From contig CANQHT010000009.1 in NCBI GenBank assembly GCA_947623705.1, positions 1 to 21,769 of the forward strand: a DNA stretch of 21,769 nt, read 5' to 3'. Under the pieces are notes generated by a model. The model did not search any database and was not told the DNA's origin. It saw nothing but the letters and a program-made list of their open reading frames with translations. The stretch comes from an uncultured Bacilli bacterium (GTDB lineage: Bacteria; Bacillota_I; Bacilli_A; RF39; UBA660). The position numbers were made by a program, and so were the translations under genes. Of the stretch, positions 1 to 7,702 are shown in pieces; the stretch's first letter is position 1, and the number at the start of each line of letters is the position of its first letter.

Positions 1-137
1 AATTATTTTTATGTTAAAGATTCAAAACTTTGAAAACGATTCTATAGAAAAGAAATATTATTAATATTATAAAAAATGTTTAGATAAAATGATATCAAAA
101 TCAACATTCCTTTCATTAAAATTTTTTTGATATAAAA

Positions 138-258
138 TTGCTTTTACTTTGAGAATATCTATAAATTATTAAAAAAATCGGGATACTTTTTTAACCGATT
201 TTTTAATTGCTTTTACTTTTGTCTTTTAAGTGCTAAAATTGCTAGTTGCTTTTACTTT
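138..258 (+). repeat. Three copies of 13-mer TTGCTTTTACTTT
   Basis: The exact 13-mer TTGCTTTTACTTT occurs at 138-150, 207-219 and 246-258, all on the plus strand, with start-to-start steps of 69 and 39 bases. The third copy continues as TTGCTTTTACTTTGCGAA. The core TTGCTTTT is also the core of the three repeats in front of the DUF4143 gene (17161-17229, there read on the minus strand), so the two sites may be recognised by the same factor. The copies are seen; the shared factor is inference. Confidence 0.6.
172..204. terminator. Bidirectional hairpin terminator
   Basis: AAAAAATCGG (172-181) pairs perfectly with CCGATTTTTT (195-204) across a 13-base loop, giving a run of U after the stem on either strand. 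It lies about 120 bases beyond the stop of the SDR gene, so it could end that minus-strand operon as well as any plus-strand transcript entering from the left edge. Confidence 0.7.
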
Positions 259-323
259 GCGAATTCACCAAAAATGTAATTTTTTTACAATATTATAGTA
301 ATTTATTTTATTTTGTCAATATT

Positions 324-1067
324 TTAATTTCTGGCACAACCATCAACTTGTAAAATAACACCTGTTATATAACTTGCCATATCACTGGCTAAAAATACAA
401 AAGCATTCGCAATATCTCTAGGTTCTCCAATTCTACCTAATGGAATTGTTTTAATTAATGGCTCAATCATTTCTTTAGGTAAATTTGCAACCATATCAGT
501 TTTCGTTATTCCCGGAGCCACCGCATTTACCCGAATATTAAATGGTGCTAATTCTCTTGCTAGGGATTTAGTTAAACCATTAACAGCAAATTTTGAAGCC
601 GGATATCCCACTCCAGAAGGTTGACCATAAATACTAACCATTGAACTTGTATTTAAAATAACTCCACTATTTTGTTTTTTCATATAAGGCACAACGGCCT
701 TTGTAACATTAAACATCGCATTGACATTTAAATCCATTATTTTGGCAAAATCTTCACTAGTTGTATCTTCAATTTTATCTTTCGCACTCATTCCGGCATT
801 ATTAATTAAAATATCAATTCTTCCATAAGTATTATAAATATTGGCAATTACTTCACTAATTTCTTCATAATCATTTAGATTAGGATAATAACCTTCCGCT
901 TTTACTCCTTCTTCATTTAACTTTTGAATCGCGCCATCAACACTTTCTTTTTTAGAGCCAAATAAGATAACTTTAGCTTTATATTCGGAAAAAGTCTTAA
1001 CTATTTCATAACCAATTCCTCTAGTTCCTCCCGTTACAATAACTATCTTGCCTTCTAAATCTTGCAT
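324..1067 (-). CDS. SDR-family oxidoreductase, 3-oxoacyl-ACP reductase-like
   Basis: A 247-residue classical short-chain dehydrogenase/reductase expected to reduce or oxidise a carbonyl/hydroxyl group with NAD(P)H in the cytoplasm. Visible landmarks: nucleotide-binding TGGTRGIG at residues 12-19, NNAG at 89-92, Asn114, and the catalytic Ser142, Tyr155 and Lys159 (YPASK). Length and C-terminus (VDG) match FabG. The start has the SD GAGGTG 5 bases upstream. It is the last gene of a leftward run, 54 bases after the DUF1287 gene, and no fatty-acid synthesis genes are nearby, so a FabG role in lipid synthesis is not supported by context. FabG-like SDRs act on many substrates; the family is certain, the substrate unknown. 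Confidence 0.9.
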   Translation of the reverse strand: MQDLEGKIVIVTGGTRGIGYEIVKTFSEYKAKVILFGSKKESVDGAIQKLNEEGVKAEGYYPNLNDYEEISEVIANIYNTYGRIDILINNAGMSAKDKIEDTTSEDFAKIMDLNVNAMFNVTKAVVPYMKKQNSGVILNTSSMVSIYGQPSGVGYPASKFAVNGLTKSLARELAPFNIRVNAVAPGITKTDMVANLPKEMIEPLIKTIPLGRIGEPRDIANAFVFLASDMASYITGVILQVDGCARN

Positions 1068-1121
1068 ACAATCACCTCTATCATCATTTTAACAAATATT
1101 TTAACTTTATTAAATACTTTA

Positions 1122-1775
1122 TTAACTTATTCGATAATGCCCAATAATTTTACCATAACTTTCTAAAGCATCTTCTTCATAATGTCTTTGATGAGGACTA
1201 TAATGATGAATGATAAAATTTATTCCTTTACGGTTTCTTTTATTAGATATTATGGCAATATGATTATTATAAACTACTATATCGCCACCTTGAAAGTTAG
1301 CAATATCCTTGGGATCCAATGTTAATTTAATCGCATTATTATCCAAATAGATTTTTAAATTTTTTACTCTTCTAAAATCAATATTTTTATCTACCGTTTC
1401 TATATTATAACGTTCCGGATTATTAACAATATCATTATTTACTAATTCTTGTAAATCATAACCGGCATTTTTTAAACCAAAGGCCACTACATCTGTACAA
1501 ACACCATATTCATCATCAGGATATCCTCCAGCATAATATTTACTTTTATATTTTGGTTTAGTCTTAATATATTCTCTCACACCTTCTAAAATATCAGTCG
1601 CATCATCAATTCCATCATTGTCATAATCAACGGAACTTCTATAATCTGCAATGTTAAAATAAGCTGAATCATACATTTTATGTTGTAAAAAATTAAAATG
1701 ATACAATAGATAAATACCAACACCTAGAATAATTCCAATAATTAAAGTGCCAATAATTATAATTTTCTTTCGCAT
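1122..1775 (-). CDS. DUF1287 (YijF-like) membrane-anchored protein
   Basis: A 217-residue protein with an N-terminal membrane segment (about 4-24) that probably anchors it with the rest outside. The extracytoplasmic part carries the DUF1287 hallmarks: YYAGGYP (80-86), GVCTDVV with Cys93, NIDFRRV (131-137) and VVYNNHIAI with His172. The Cys-then-His arrangement resembles NlpC/P60-type cysteine amidases, so a cell-wall hydrolase role is plausible but not established for this family. An Asp/Asn-rich loop DYDNDGIDD (50-58) resembles a calcium-binding dockerin/EF-hand loop. The ribosome-binding site (GGTGG) is weak. It starts 11 bases after the ABC permease gene, so it is probably cotranscribed with it. 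Confidence 0.75.
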   Translation of the reverse strand: MRKKIIIIGTLIIGIILGVGIYLLYHFNFLQHKMYDSAYFNIADYRSSVDYDNDGIDDATDILEGVREYIKTKPKYKSKYYAGGYPDDEYGVCTDVVAFGLKNAGYDLQELVNNDIVNNPERYNIETVDKNIDFRRVKNLKIYLDNNAIKLTLDPKDIANFQGGDIVVYNNHIAIISNKRNRKGINFIIHHYSPHQRHYEEDALESYGKIIGHYRIS

Positions 1776-1786
1776 TAAACCACCAA

Positions 1787-2419
1787 CTAAAATTCTCTTT
1801 TTAAATAAATCTTATGGGAAAGATAAATTGAACCCACAAATAAAGCTAAGACAATAACCGGAATAGTAATATAATAATAGGTAATGATAAACATAAAATA
1901 TTTTAAGATATACATTAAAGATAATAATTTAATAATTAAAGCAAGTCCTAAAGGCACAATAATCATAATCCCAAATAAAGCAATTCGCCCCTTTTCTATA
2001 CCATATTTAAAGATAAAAGGATAATTTAAGGCTACCACAGTAATACCGATTAAAAAGATTGCAGCATTAGTTAAAAGCACTTCCCAGATACTACCATCAG
2101 TATTTTTAAATGCTAGTAATAATAAACTAATAATAATCGTAAGAATAGTAAGCATCAAACAAAGTAAGACACTACCTAAATATTTTGATAAAACCATTTT
2201 CTTCTTACCACTTGGTAATCCAGCCACATAAGTATCAAAGTTAGTACTTTTTTCATAATTAAAAATATTATAATAACTAAATATGCCAACAATGGGAATA
2301 GCATAAATAATTCCGGGACCAGTTGCATAATCTAAAAGAGCATAAATAACAATTAACAAAAATAAATATTTAACATTACTTTTTAAAATTAGAAAATCTT
2401 CTTTAATAAAACTTAACAT
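1787..2419 (-). CDS. ABC-2 type transporter permease subunit
   Basis: A 210-residue hydrophobic protein with about six predicted membrane segments and a short basic C-terminus (KIYLKREF). Size and topology fit the small permeases that pair with YtrB/BcrA-like ATPases. The start overlaps the end of the upstream ATPase gene by 7 bases, a sign of translational coupling and of a joint complex. No substrate can be read from the sequence; related YtrA-controlled transporters respond to cell-wall antibiotics or peptides, so an envelope-stress role is inference. It lacks individual diagnostic motifs, so the call rests on hydrophobicity and context. Confidence 0.75.
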   Translation of the reverse strand: MLSFIKEDFLILKSNVKYLFLLIVIYALLDYATGPGIIYAIPIVGIFSYYNIFNYEKSTNFDTYVAGLPSGKKKMVLSKYLGSVLLCLMLTILTIIISLLLLAFKNTDGSIWEVLLTNAAIFLIGITVVALNYPFIFKYGIEKGRIALFGIMIIVPLGLALIIKLLSLMYILKYFMFIITYYYITIPVIVLALFVGSIYLSHKIYLKREF

Positions 2420-3276
2420 ACTTTCTCTCCTTTAAGCATTAAAACCATTAGTTCTTCTAAAGTTATTTTATCAATAACATAATTTTTATATTTCTTTTTT
2501 ATTTTATCACGATTACTTACAAGTATTTCATAATTATATTTATTTTTCTTATAAGTAATAATATCTTCTTTATTAATACTATCAAATTCATCAATTGTAC
2601 ATTTTAAAATACCATAATTATCAAAGATATCATCTCTTTTTTCATTTAAAATTATTTGTCCATCATTTATAAAAATGATTTCATCCGCAATTTGTTCTAA
2701 ATCACTCGTAATGTGCGTTGATAAAATAATAGTATGATCTTCTTCTTGAATAAAATTTAAAAAGATATCTAATACTTCACTGCGAACTACCGGATCTAAA
2801 CCACTGGTTGGTTCATCTAAAATTAATAATTTAGGTTTATGAGCTAAAGAAGTCGCAATTTCTAATTTTTTTAGCATTCCTTTAGATAATTCTTTAATTT
2901 TTTTATCTTTAGGTAATGAAAATTGTTTTAAATAATCTTGAAATAAATTAGCATCCCAATTTTGATAGACACCACTCATTATATTGTTAATATCTAAAGC
3001 GGTTAGGCTATCAGGAAAGAAAGCATTATCTAAAACTATCCCAATATCTTCTTTAATTGCATCTTCATTAGAAGTAAATTCTTGATTAAATATTTTTAAA
3101 GTTTGATATTCCGGATGTAAGATATTTAATATTGACTTTATTAAAGTCGTTTTTCCAGCGCCATTTTCGCCGATTAAACCAATTATTTCACCTTCTTTAA
3201 TGTTTAAATCAATGGGTCCTAAAGTAAAGTTCGGATATTTTTTGGTTAATTTTTTAACTTCTATAATATTATTCAT
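2413..3276 (-). CDS. ABC transporter ATP-binding protein (YtrB/BcrA type)
   Basis: The 287-residue ATPase of the two-gene transporter. Walker A is GENGAGKT at 36-43. The signature is the non-canonical LSKGMLKKLEIA, usual in BcrA/YtrB-like ATPases, followed by Walker B LLILDEPTSGLD and an H-loop LSTHIT. The C-terminal 70 residues form the accessory domain typical of this group. In-frame ATGs occur at 3291, 3285, 3282 and 3276; the last is chosen because GGAG sits 9 bases upstream and the protein then begins MNNIIEVKKL like its relatives. The ATG lies inside ATGAATAA at the end of the regulator gene, so translation is probably coupled. Confidence 0.9.
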   Translation of the reverse strand: MNNIIEVKKLTKKYPNFTLGPIDLNIKEGEIIGLIGENGAGKTTLIKSILNILHPEYQTLKIFNQEFTSNEDAIKEDIGIVLDNAFFPDSLTALDINNIMSGVYQNWDANLFQDYLKQFSLPKDKKIKELSKGMLKKLEIATSLAHKPKLLILDEPTSGLDPVVRSEVLDIFLNFIQEEDHTIILSTHITSDLEQIADEIIFINDGQIILNEKRDDIFDNYGILKCTIDEFDSINKEDIITYKKNKYNYEILVSNRDKIKKKYKNYVIDKITLEELMVLMLKGEKVC

Positions 3277-3652
3277 TTTCATCATCTCCATATAATATCG
3301 TAATTAAATCAATTAATTCTTCTTTTTGAATATTATTCTTTTTGGCTATATCAATGGCCATTTCTAAATTTTTTTCAATTTCTCTTTGTAAATGTTCTTT
3401 TAATAAATTAGAATTTTGGGGTGCGACATAACATCCTTTACCTTGGACAACATTAATATACCCTTCTTTTTCTAATTCATCATAAGCCTTTTTAACAGTC
3501 ATCACACTAATTCTTATGTCTTGAGCAAGACTTCTAATGGAAGGCAAAAGTTCATTGGATTTTAAATCTTGTTCCATAATGCCTTTAATGATGGCCTTTT
3601 TTATTTGTTCATAGATGGGAATAGCACTATTATTACTAATTACTAATTTCAT
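3269..3652 (-). CDS. GntR-family regulator, YtrA subfamily
   Basis: A 127-residue DNA-binding protein with an N-terminal winged helix (about 10-75; SIRSLAQDIRISVMTVKKAY is the helix-turn-helix, ending with EGYINVVQGKGCYV). A short C-terminal helical tail follows instead of a ligand-binding domain, which defines the YtrA group. These proteins usually repress their own operon of ABC genes. Here the gene is first in the operon, overlaps the ATPase gene by 8 bases, and is preceded by an SD GAGGAG and a promoter whose -10 region is covered by three 10-bp repeats, the probable operator. The inducer is unknown. Confidence 0.9.
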   Translation of the reverse strand: MKLVISNNSAIPIYEQIKKAIIKGIMEQDLKSNELLPSIRSLAQDIRISVMTVKKAYDELEKEGYINVVQGKGCYVAPQNSNLLKEHLQREIEKNLEMAIDIAKKNNIQKEELIDLITILYGDDENE

Positions 3653-3665
3653 TTCTCCTCACTTC

Positions 3666-3701
3666 ATATAACACTATATAACAGTATATAACATTTGTCA
3701 A
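3666..3701 (-). promoter_or_regulatory. Promoter and triple-repeat operator of the GntR-ABC operon
   Basis: On the minus strand a consensus -35 TTGACA (3701-3696) and a -10 TATAGT (3678-3673) are separated by exactly 17 bases. TGTTATAT is repeated three times at a 10-base step (plus-strand positions 3666-3673, 3676-3683, 3686-3693), covering the -10 box and half the spacer. One-helical-turn spacing places all copies on the same face of the DNA, as expected for a repressor operator. Autorepression by the adjacent GntR protein is inference. Confidence 0.75.
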
Positions 3702-3710
3702 TAGTTATGA

Positions 3711-3749
3711 TAAAAAAAGTAACAACTTAAAATAACTTAAATTGTCACT
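3711..3749 (-). terminator. Rho-independent terminator of the Dlt-like operon
   Basis: On the minus strand a 14-base-pair stem (3749-3736 with 3731-3718, including three G-U pairs) closes a 4-base loop and is followed by a U tract (3717-3712). The G-U pairs become A-C mismatches on the plus strand, so the signal works only leftward. It lies 12 bases after the stop of the SGNH gene. Confidence 0.8.
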
Positions 3750-3760
3750 ATTATTAGATA

Positions 3761-4693
3761 TTATAAATTTTGTTGATAACTTTCATAGCATTCTTGCCAA
3801 CTTGCATAATTTTTATCATTCCGATGGTCTTCAAAAATATCTAAACTTTGTAAATACTTGCCAAAATAATCCGAAACTTTTAAAGCTCCTTCATAATTCA
3901 AATGGTCACCTTTATCTTTACTTTCTTTAGACCAATCAATATTAATACCTGCTAAATTCAAATCTAAATACTCGACATCATACTTGCTTGCCAGTTCTAA
4001 AGCACCCTCATGTTTACCATAATTCCATACTTTCATACTTGGTGTACTTAATAAAACTAACTTGACATTATTATCCTTACATAATTGAACCATTTTCGCA
4101 AAATATTCTTGATTAATTTCCGGTATCTCTTTAACTTTATTGGTTATATGCATATAATCTGTACTTTTACCTTTTTTAACAGTTTTATTAAGCTTATACC
4201 CTTTATTAACATTTATTTCATTAAAACCTTCGTTAGTAAAATTGAATAAAAATTTTTTCCAATTATTGTGATAATTTAAAATTGGCATACTATTTTGAAA
4301 CTCATGATAAATTTTTAAATACCAGGAGCGATTTTTAGGATTACGATATAAAACATTAGCTTCGAAAAAGACGATTTTCGGATGTTGACTTTGAATAACA
4401 TAATCGAGAGTTTTATAAGAATCTTTAATTAACTGAGCAGCATTAGCGCAGTCAAAAGTTGTATAGCCATAATTGTGCCATATTTCCATAGGAATATAAG
4501 CTGAATAAACTAAACTATCGCCAATAATTACAGTATCAATAGTATTTTCAGTTTCACTTAATATTTCATAATTAGCAATATTAAATAAACCATATTTCTT
4601 AATATTCTTTTGGGGTAACATAATGTAGGCGGAAAACTCTAGTAAAAAGATTAATATACCCACAAATAAAACACTTTTAATAACATTCTTCAT
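3761..4693 (-). CDS. SGNH-type (DltD/AlgJ-like) envelope acyltransferase
   Basis: A 310-residue protein with an N-terminal signal anchor (about 5-26) and an extracytoplasmic SGNH-hydrolase-like domain. The nucleophile block is IIGDSLVYS with Ser60, and a late GDHLNYEGA supplies the probable catalytic Asp and His. In Dlt and alginate-acetylation systems the equivalent protein takes the acyl group from the MBOAT partner and puts it on the polymer. Sequence features fit a DltD-like role better than a free lipase: membrane anchor, last gene of the operon, next to the MBOAT gene. The start is ATG 4693, with AGGTGA just upstream inside the MBOAT stop; a GTG at 4702 is in frame but would overlap that SD. 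Clear DltD orthology is not claimed. Confidence 0.75.
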   Translation of the reverse strand: MKNVIKSVLFVGILIFLLEFSAYIMLPQKNIKKYGLFNIANYEILSETENTIDTVIIGDSLVYSAYIPMEIWHNYGYTTFDCANAAQLIKDSYKTLDYVIQSQHPKIVFFEANVLYRNPKNRSWYLKIYHEFQNSMPILNYHNNWKKFLFNFTNEGFNEINVNKGYKLNKTVKKGKSTDYMHITNKVKEIPEINQEYFAKMVQLCKDNNVKLVLLSTPSMKVWNYGKHEGALELASKYDVEYLDLNLAGINIDWSKESKDKGDHLNYEGALKVSDYFGKYLQSLDIFEDHRNDKNYASWQECYESYQQNL

Positions 4694-4702
4694 CATAATC
4701 AC

Positions 4703-6295
4703 CTAAAAATCTGCATAAATGGGATCAACCGGTGCATAACCTGGTCCATAAGCCCCAAAAATAATGGTTCCTAAAATGAGGGCATAATACAATAACCATC
4801 TTAGAACAATATTTTTCTTACTAATTTTTTCTATAACATTAATTCCTTTTTCTTTTAAAATACTCATTACTAAGACAAAGATAACCGCTAAAAAAACAAT
4901 AATATAATCTTTATAATCTAATCCTAAAGTAAATATTTCTTTAGTAAAACCATTAAAAGTAAAGTTAGTAAATATTTTATGAATCATGCCGAAGGCTACT
5001 GCTACTGATGGTGCTCTAAAGATGAGTTCCCCAAATATGACTAAAATAATGGTTTTTAAAATAATTACACCTTTATATATCGTACTTTGCCGATTAATTT
5101 TTAACTTTTCACAAGTCTTAGCAATTAAAGGTTCAAAGATATTACCGAGTAAAATTAAAACAAAATGATAATAACCAAATAATAAGAAAGTATAACCGGC
5201 TCCATGCCATAAACCATTTAATGACCAAACACAGAATAAAGCAATCGCACCCATTAAAAGGGAAGCAAGTCTTGGACCAACTTTACCTAACTTTCTAATT
5301 TTACTAGTTAATTTTTTAACACCTTTAGATAAAGAAACTGGATAAAATATATAATCTTTAAACCAATGCCCTAAACTAATATGCCATCTACTCCAAAATT
5401 CGGAAATATTTTTAGAAAAGAATGGCGCTTTAAAATTCTCAGGAATATTAATATTAAATATCTCACCACTACCAATAACAACATCCATGGTTCCCGAAAA
5501 TTCCATATAAAGTAAAATAGTATAGAATAAAGCTCCTAGGAAAAGTATGGGTCCACTATAGGCCAAATAGTTACTAAAGGTAAGTTTTACAAAGATATTT
5601 AAACGGTCCGCAATTACATATTTTTTAAATAAACCATAGATGATTCTTTGATAGCCAAAACAAAAATTGTGATAAGTAACTTTATCGCCCGCATAAAGAC
5701 TTTCGCTTACTTCGGAAAATCGTGTAATTGGCCCTTCCATAATTGTTGGAAAGAAAGATAAATATAACATCACTTTTAAAATATTCTTTGAAGCTTCAAT
5801 TTTACCATTGTAGACATCGATTAAATAAGATAATGCTTGTAAAGTATAAAAAGATATTCCAATGGGAGATAAATGTTTAATTAATTTAAAATTATAATTA
5901 AAATGGAAAATATCTAATAAACTATTTGTTATACTTTTAAAGAAGTTTAAATACTTAAAGTAAAATAAGAAAGAGATATTAAATAAGATAACTAAAGTTA
6001 AAATTATTCTTTTTTTCTTTTTAATTTTTTCTTTAACTATTTTTCTTTCTTCTTTTGGTGTACTTTCTAAAACATTTTGCCATTTAACATCTACTCTTTG
6101 CATGAGTATGCCACCCAAATAAATGGATAAGGCCGATAAAAGTAAAAAGATTAACAAATACTTGGAAATATAAAAGAAGAAAGCCAAACTCGCAATTAAA
6201 AGTAAAACAGGCCGTACTTTTTTAGGAACAATATTATATAAAATAATAACTACCGGTAAAAATCCTAGAACATATATAATATTTAAGTAAGACAT
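4703..6295 (-). CDS. MBOAT acyltransferase (DltB/AlgI-like) with C-terminal Tyr motif
   Basis: A 530-residue polytopic membrane protein of the MBOAT family, expected to pass an acyl group from a carrier-protein thioester to the outside of the membrane. Landmarks are FWSRWHISLGHWFKDYIFYP (300-319, His305) and the catalytic-site LNGLWHGAGYTF (359-370, His364). The last residues are P-I-Y-A-D-F (525-530), fitting the C-terminal acyl-shuttle hexapeptide with an acceptor tyrosine, known on the DltX microprotein and fused to MBOATs in AlgI-like systems. The start ATG overlaps the carrier gene stop (TAATG), and its own stop lies inside the SD of the SGNH gene, so the block is translationally coupled. 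Confidence 0.9.
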   Translation of the reverse strand: MSYLNIIYVLGFLPVVIILYNIVPKKVRPVLLLIASLAFFFYISKYLLIFLLLSALSIYLGGILMQRVDVKWQNVLESTPKEERKIVKEKIKKKKRIILTLVILFNISFLFYFKYLNFFKSITNSLLDIFHFNYNFKLIKHLSPIGISFYTLQALSYLIDVYNGKIEASKNILKVMLYLSFFPTIMEGPITRFSEVSESLYAGDKVTYHNFCFGYQRIIYGLFKKYVIADRLNIFVKLTFSNYLAYSGPILFLGALFYTILLYMEFSGTMDVVIGSGEIFNINIPENFKAPFFSKNISEFWSRWHISLGHWFKDYIFYPVSLSKGVKKLTSKIRKLGKVGPRLASLLMGAIALFCVWSLNGLWHGAGYTFLLFGYYHFVLILLGNIFEPLIAKTCEKLKINRQSTIYKGVIILKTIILVIFGELIFRAPSVAVAFGMIHKIFTNFTFNGFTKEIFTLGLDYKDYIIVFLAVIFVLVMSILKEKGINVIEKISKKNIVLRWLLYYALILGTIIFGAYGPGYAPVDPIYADF

Positions 6296-6525
6296 TATTC
6301 TTCCTCTTGTAACCTTTTAATTAACTCCCATATTTTTTGAGCGGAATTAAAATTCGCTGGTATTATTTCTACTGTTGGAATTTCTACATCAAATTCATCT
6401 TCAATCTCACTTATTAAAGAAAGAATTGTTAAGGAATCTAAATGTCTTCCATCGACTAAATCTTCACAAGTTGCATAATCTACTTCGGGTTGTAAATCTT
6501 CTAATATACTAATTAATTTTTCCAT
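6295..6525 (-). CDS. Acyl/aminoacyl carrier protein (DltC-like)
   Basis: A 76-residue acidic helical carrier protein. The phosphopantetheine attachment site is HLDSLTILSL, with Ser31 in the usual D-S-L context, followed by the helix II-III pattern EIEDEFDVEIP. In a Dlt-type pathway it receives the adenylated amino acid from the ligase as a thioester and presents it to the MBOAT. The ATG at 6525 is chosen because AAGGAG sits 8 bases upstream; the in-frame GTG at 6534 overlaps that SD. It overlaps the decarboxylase gene by 17 bases and the MBOAT gene by 1. The cargo is unknown and may not be D-alanine. Confidence 0.88.
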   Translation of the reverse strand: MEKLISILEDLQPEVDYATCEDLVDGRHLDSLTILSLISEIEDEFDVEIPTVEIIPANFNSAQKIWELIKRLQEEE

Positions 6526-7702
6526 TATTATCACTCCTTACTGCCTTTGGAAAATTCAATTTATATGTTTCGATATTATCACGAACTAATTGATATGTAT
6601 TATTATTTTTAATTATTACTTTTGGTAAATCCCTACTTAAGAATAAAGATATTCCTTCCGTTACCGAATAAGCTCCAACATTTTTAAAGATGAAAACATC
6701 ACCAATATTTAATTTATTTAGAGTTAAATTTTTTACTAAGATGTCATTTATAGTACATAAAGATCCACATAAATTATAAGTTAATGTTTCATTTTTTTCT
6801 AGACTATTTGATATTACTTCATAATAAGGAATTTTCATCGCCATTGTCTGTCCATAGTAAACTAAATGATTAATGCCACCATCTAATATGGCAAAATAAC
6901 CATTTTTGTTTTCTTTTAAGTCCACCACTTTAGTTAAATAAAAACCACAAGAGGCAGCAATAGACCGACCTATTTCTAAAGTCACTTTTTTATCTAAAGT
7001 ATCTAAAATATTTTTAACATTATCTAAAAATTCATCTTCATTAAATGCATCATCTTGGAAGTAGAAGATTGGAAGACCTGGACCATATTCAATTTCATTA
7101 ATTGGAAAGTTTAATTCTTCTTCAATTTTTTGGACAAATTCCCGTAAATAATTTATTTCTTTTTCGACTCTTTTTAATGAATGCTTTTGGGTACCTGAGA
7201 AATATTCAATACCATCAATAGTAAGTAATGAATTTTGGCTATTTTGAATAATTTCTATAACTTCATTTTCAGATATTCCAAATTGATTACCACTAGTAAG
7301 CCTTAAAAGCAAATGAATTGGTCTTTGATATTTTTGTGTTAATTCATTAAGTAACCGATATTGTTCCATTGATTCAATGGTGTATTTTAAAATATCCGGA
7401 TAATTTTTAATTAATAAATCGATAGTTGTATAATCTTTATAAACTCCGGAGATAACCATTTTTTGATGCTTAATATTTAAGGCATTACATATCTGAAATT
7501 CCCCCGGACTACATATTTCATAACGACTAACCATATCTTCAATATATTTCGGAATAAAAGTATTGGCTTTTACCGCATAAACTAAATCATATTTTTGACC
7601 AAATTTATTTTGCAAATATTTAACACGTTCTTTTAAAACATCAATATCATAAATATAACTAGGGGTTCCATATTGCTTTAATACATCTTTATAATTAGAC
7701 AT
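6509..7702 (-). CDS. Fold-type-III PLP-dependent decarboxylase (LysA-like) in the Dlt-like operon
   Basis: A 397-residue enzyme of the alanine-racemase-fold decarboxylases (diaminopimelate/ornithine decarboxylase type). Lys45 in VYAVKAN is the PLP lysine. EYGPGLPIFY (205-214) corresponds to the glycine-rich phosphate loop, LEIGRSIAASCG (242-253) to the EPGR block and NVGAY (341-345) to the C-terminal GAY motif. The active-site CESGD of LysA is here CTIND (316-320): the Cys and the final Asp remain and the Glu is Thr, so the substrate probably differs from meso-diaminopimelate. The start has GAGGTG 7 bases upstream and overlaps the ligase gene by 8 bases; the end overlaps the carrier gene. It probably makes or processes the amino compound loaded on the carrier. 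A racemase-like role is less likely. Confidence 0.82.
   Translation of the reverse strand: MSNYKDVLKQYGTPSYIYDIDVLKERVKYLQNKFGQKYDLVYAVKANTFIPKYIEDMVSRYEICSPGEFQICNALNIKHQKMVISGVYKDYTTIDLLIKNYPDILKYTIESMEQYRLLNELTQKYQRPIHLLLRLTSGNQFGISENEVIEIIQNSQNSLLTIDGIEYFSGTQKHSLKRVEKEINYLREFVQKIEEELNFPINEIEYGPGLPIFYFQDDAFNEDEFLDNVKNILDTLDKKVTLEIGRSIAASCGFYLTKVVDLKENKNGYFAILDGGINHLVYYGQTMAMKIPYYEVISNSLEKNETLTYNLCGSLCTINDILVKNLTLNKLNIGDVFIFKNVGAYSVTEGISLFLSRDLPKVIIKNNNTYQLVRDNIETYKLNFPKAVRSDNNGKIN

Larger units (their letters stand above)
1..323. other. Left-edge intergenic stretch
   Basis: No gene can be supported here. On the plus strand one frame is open from the window edge to a TAA at 62-64 (20 codons), which could be the tail of a gene lying outside, but it is too short to judge. 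The remainder holds a perfect hairpin (172-204), three copies of a 13-mer (138-258) and a plus-strand TATTATAG at 291-298 that resembles a -10 box with no gene behind it. Confidence 0.6.

Noticed and set aside
2..64. Open plus-strand frame at the left edge ending in TAA
   Set aside because: Twenty codons in AT-rich DNA can be open by chance and no family features are visible; it could still be a gene tail.
3742..3930. Plus-strand 62-codon open frame
   Set aside because: It lies antisense within the SGNH gene, begins in its terminator, has no SD and no recognisable product.
4696..4702. GTG as the start of the SGNH gene, and the similar GTG/TTG starts at 6534, 11545, 19549 and 20206
   Set aside because: These codons lie within or next to the SD or an upstream gene end, while an in-frame ATG follows shortly after, in most cases at correct SD spacing.
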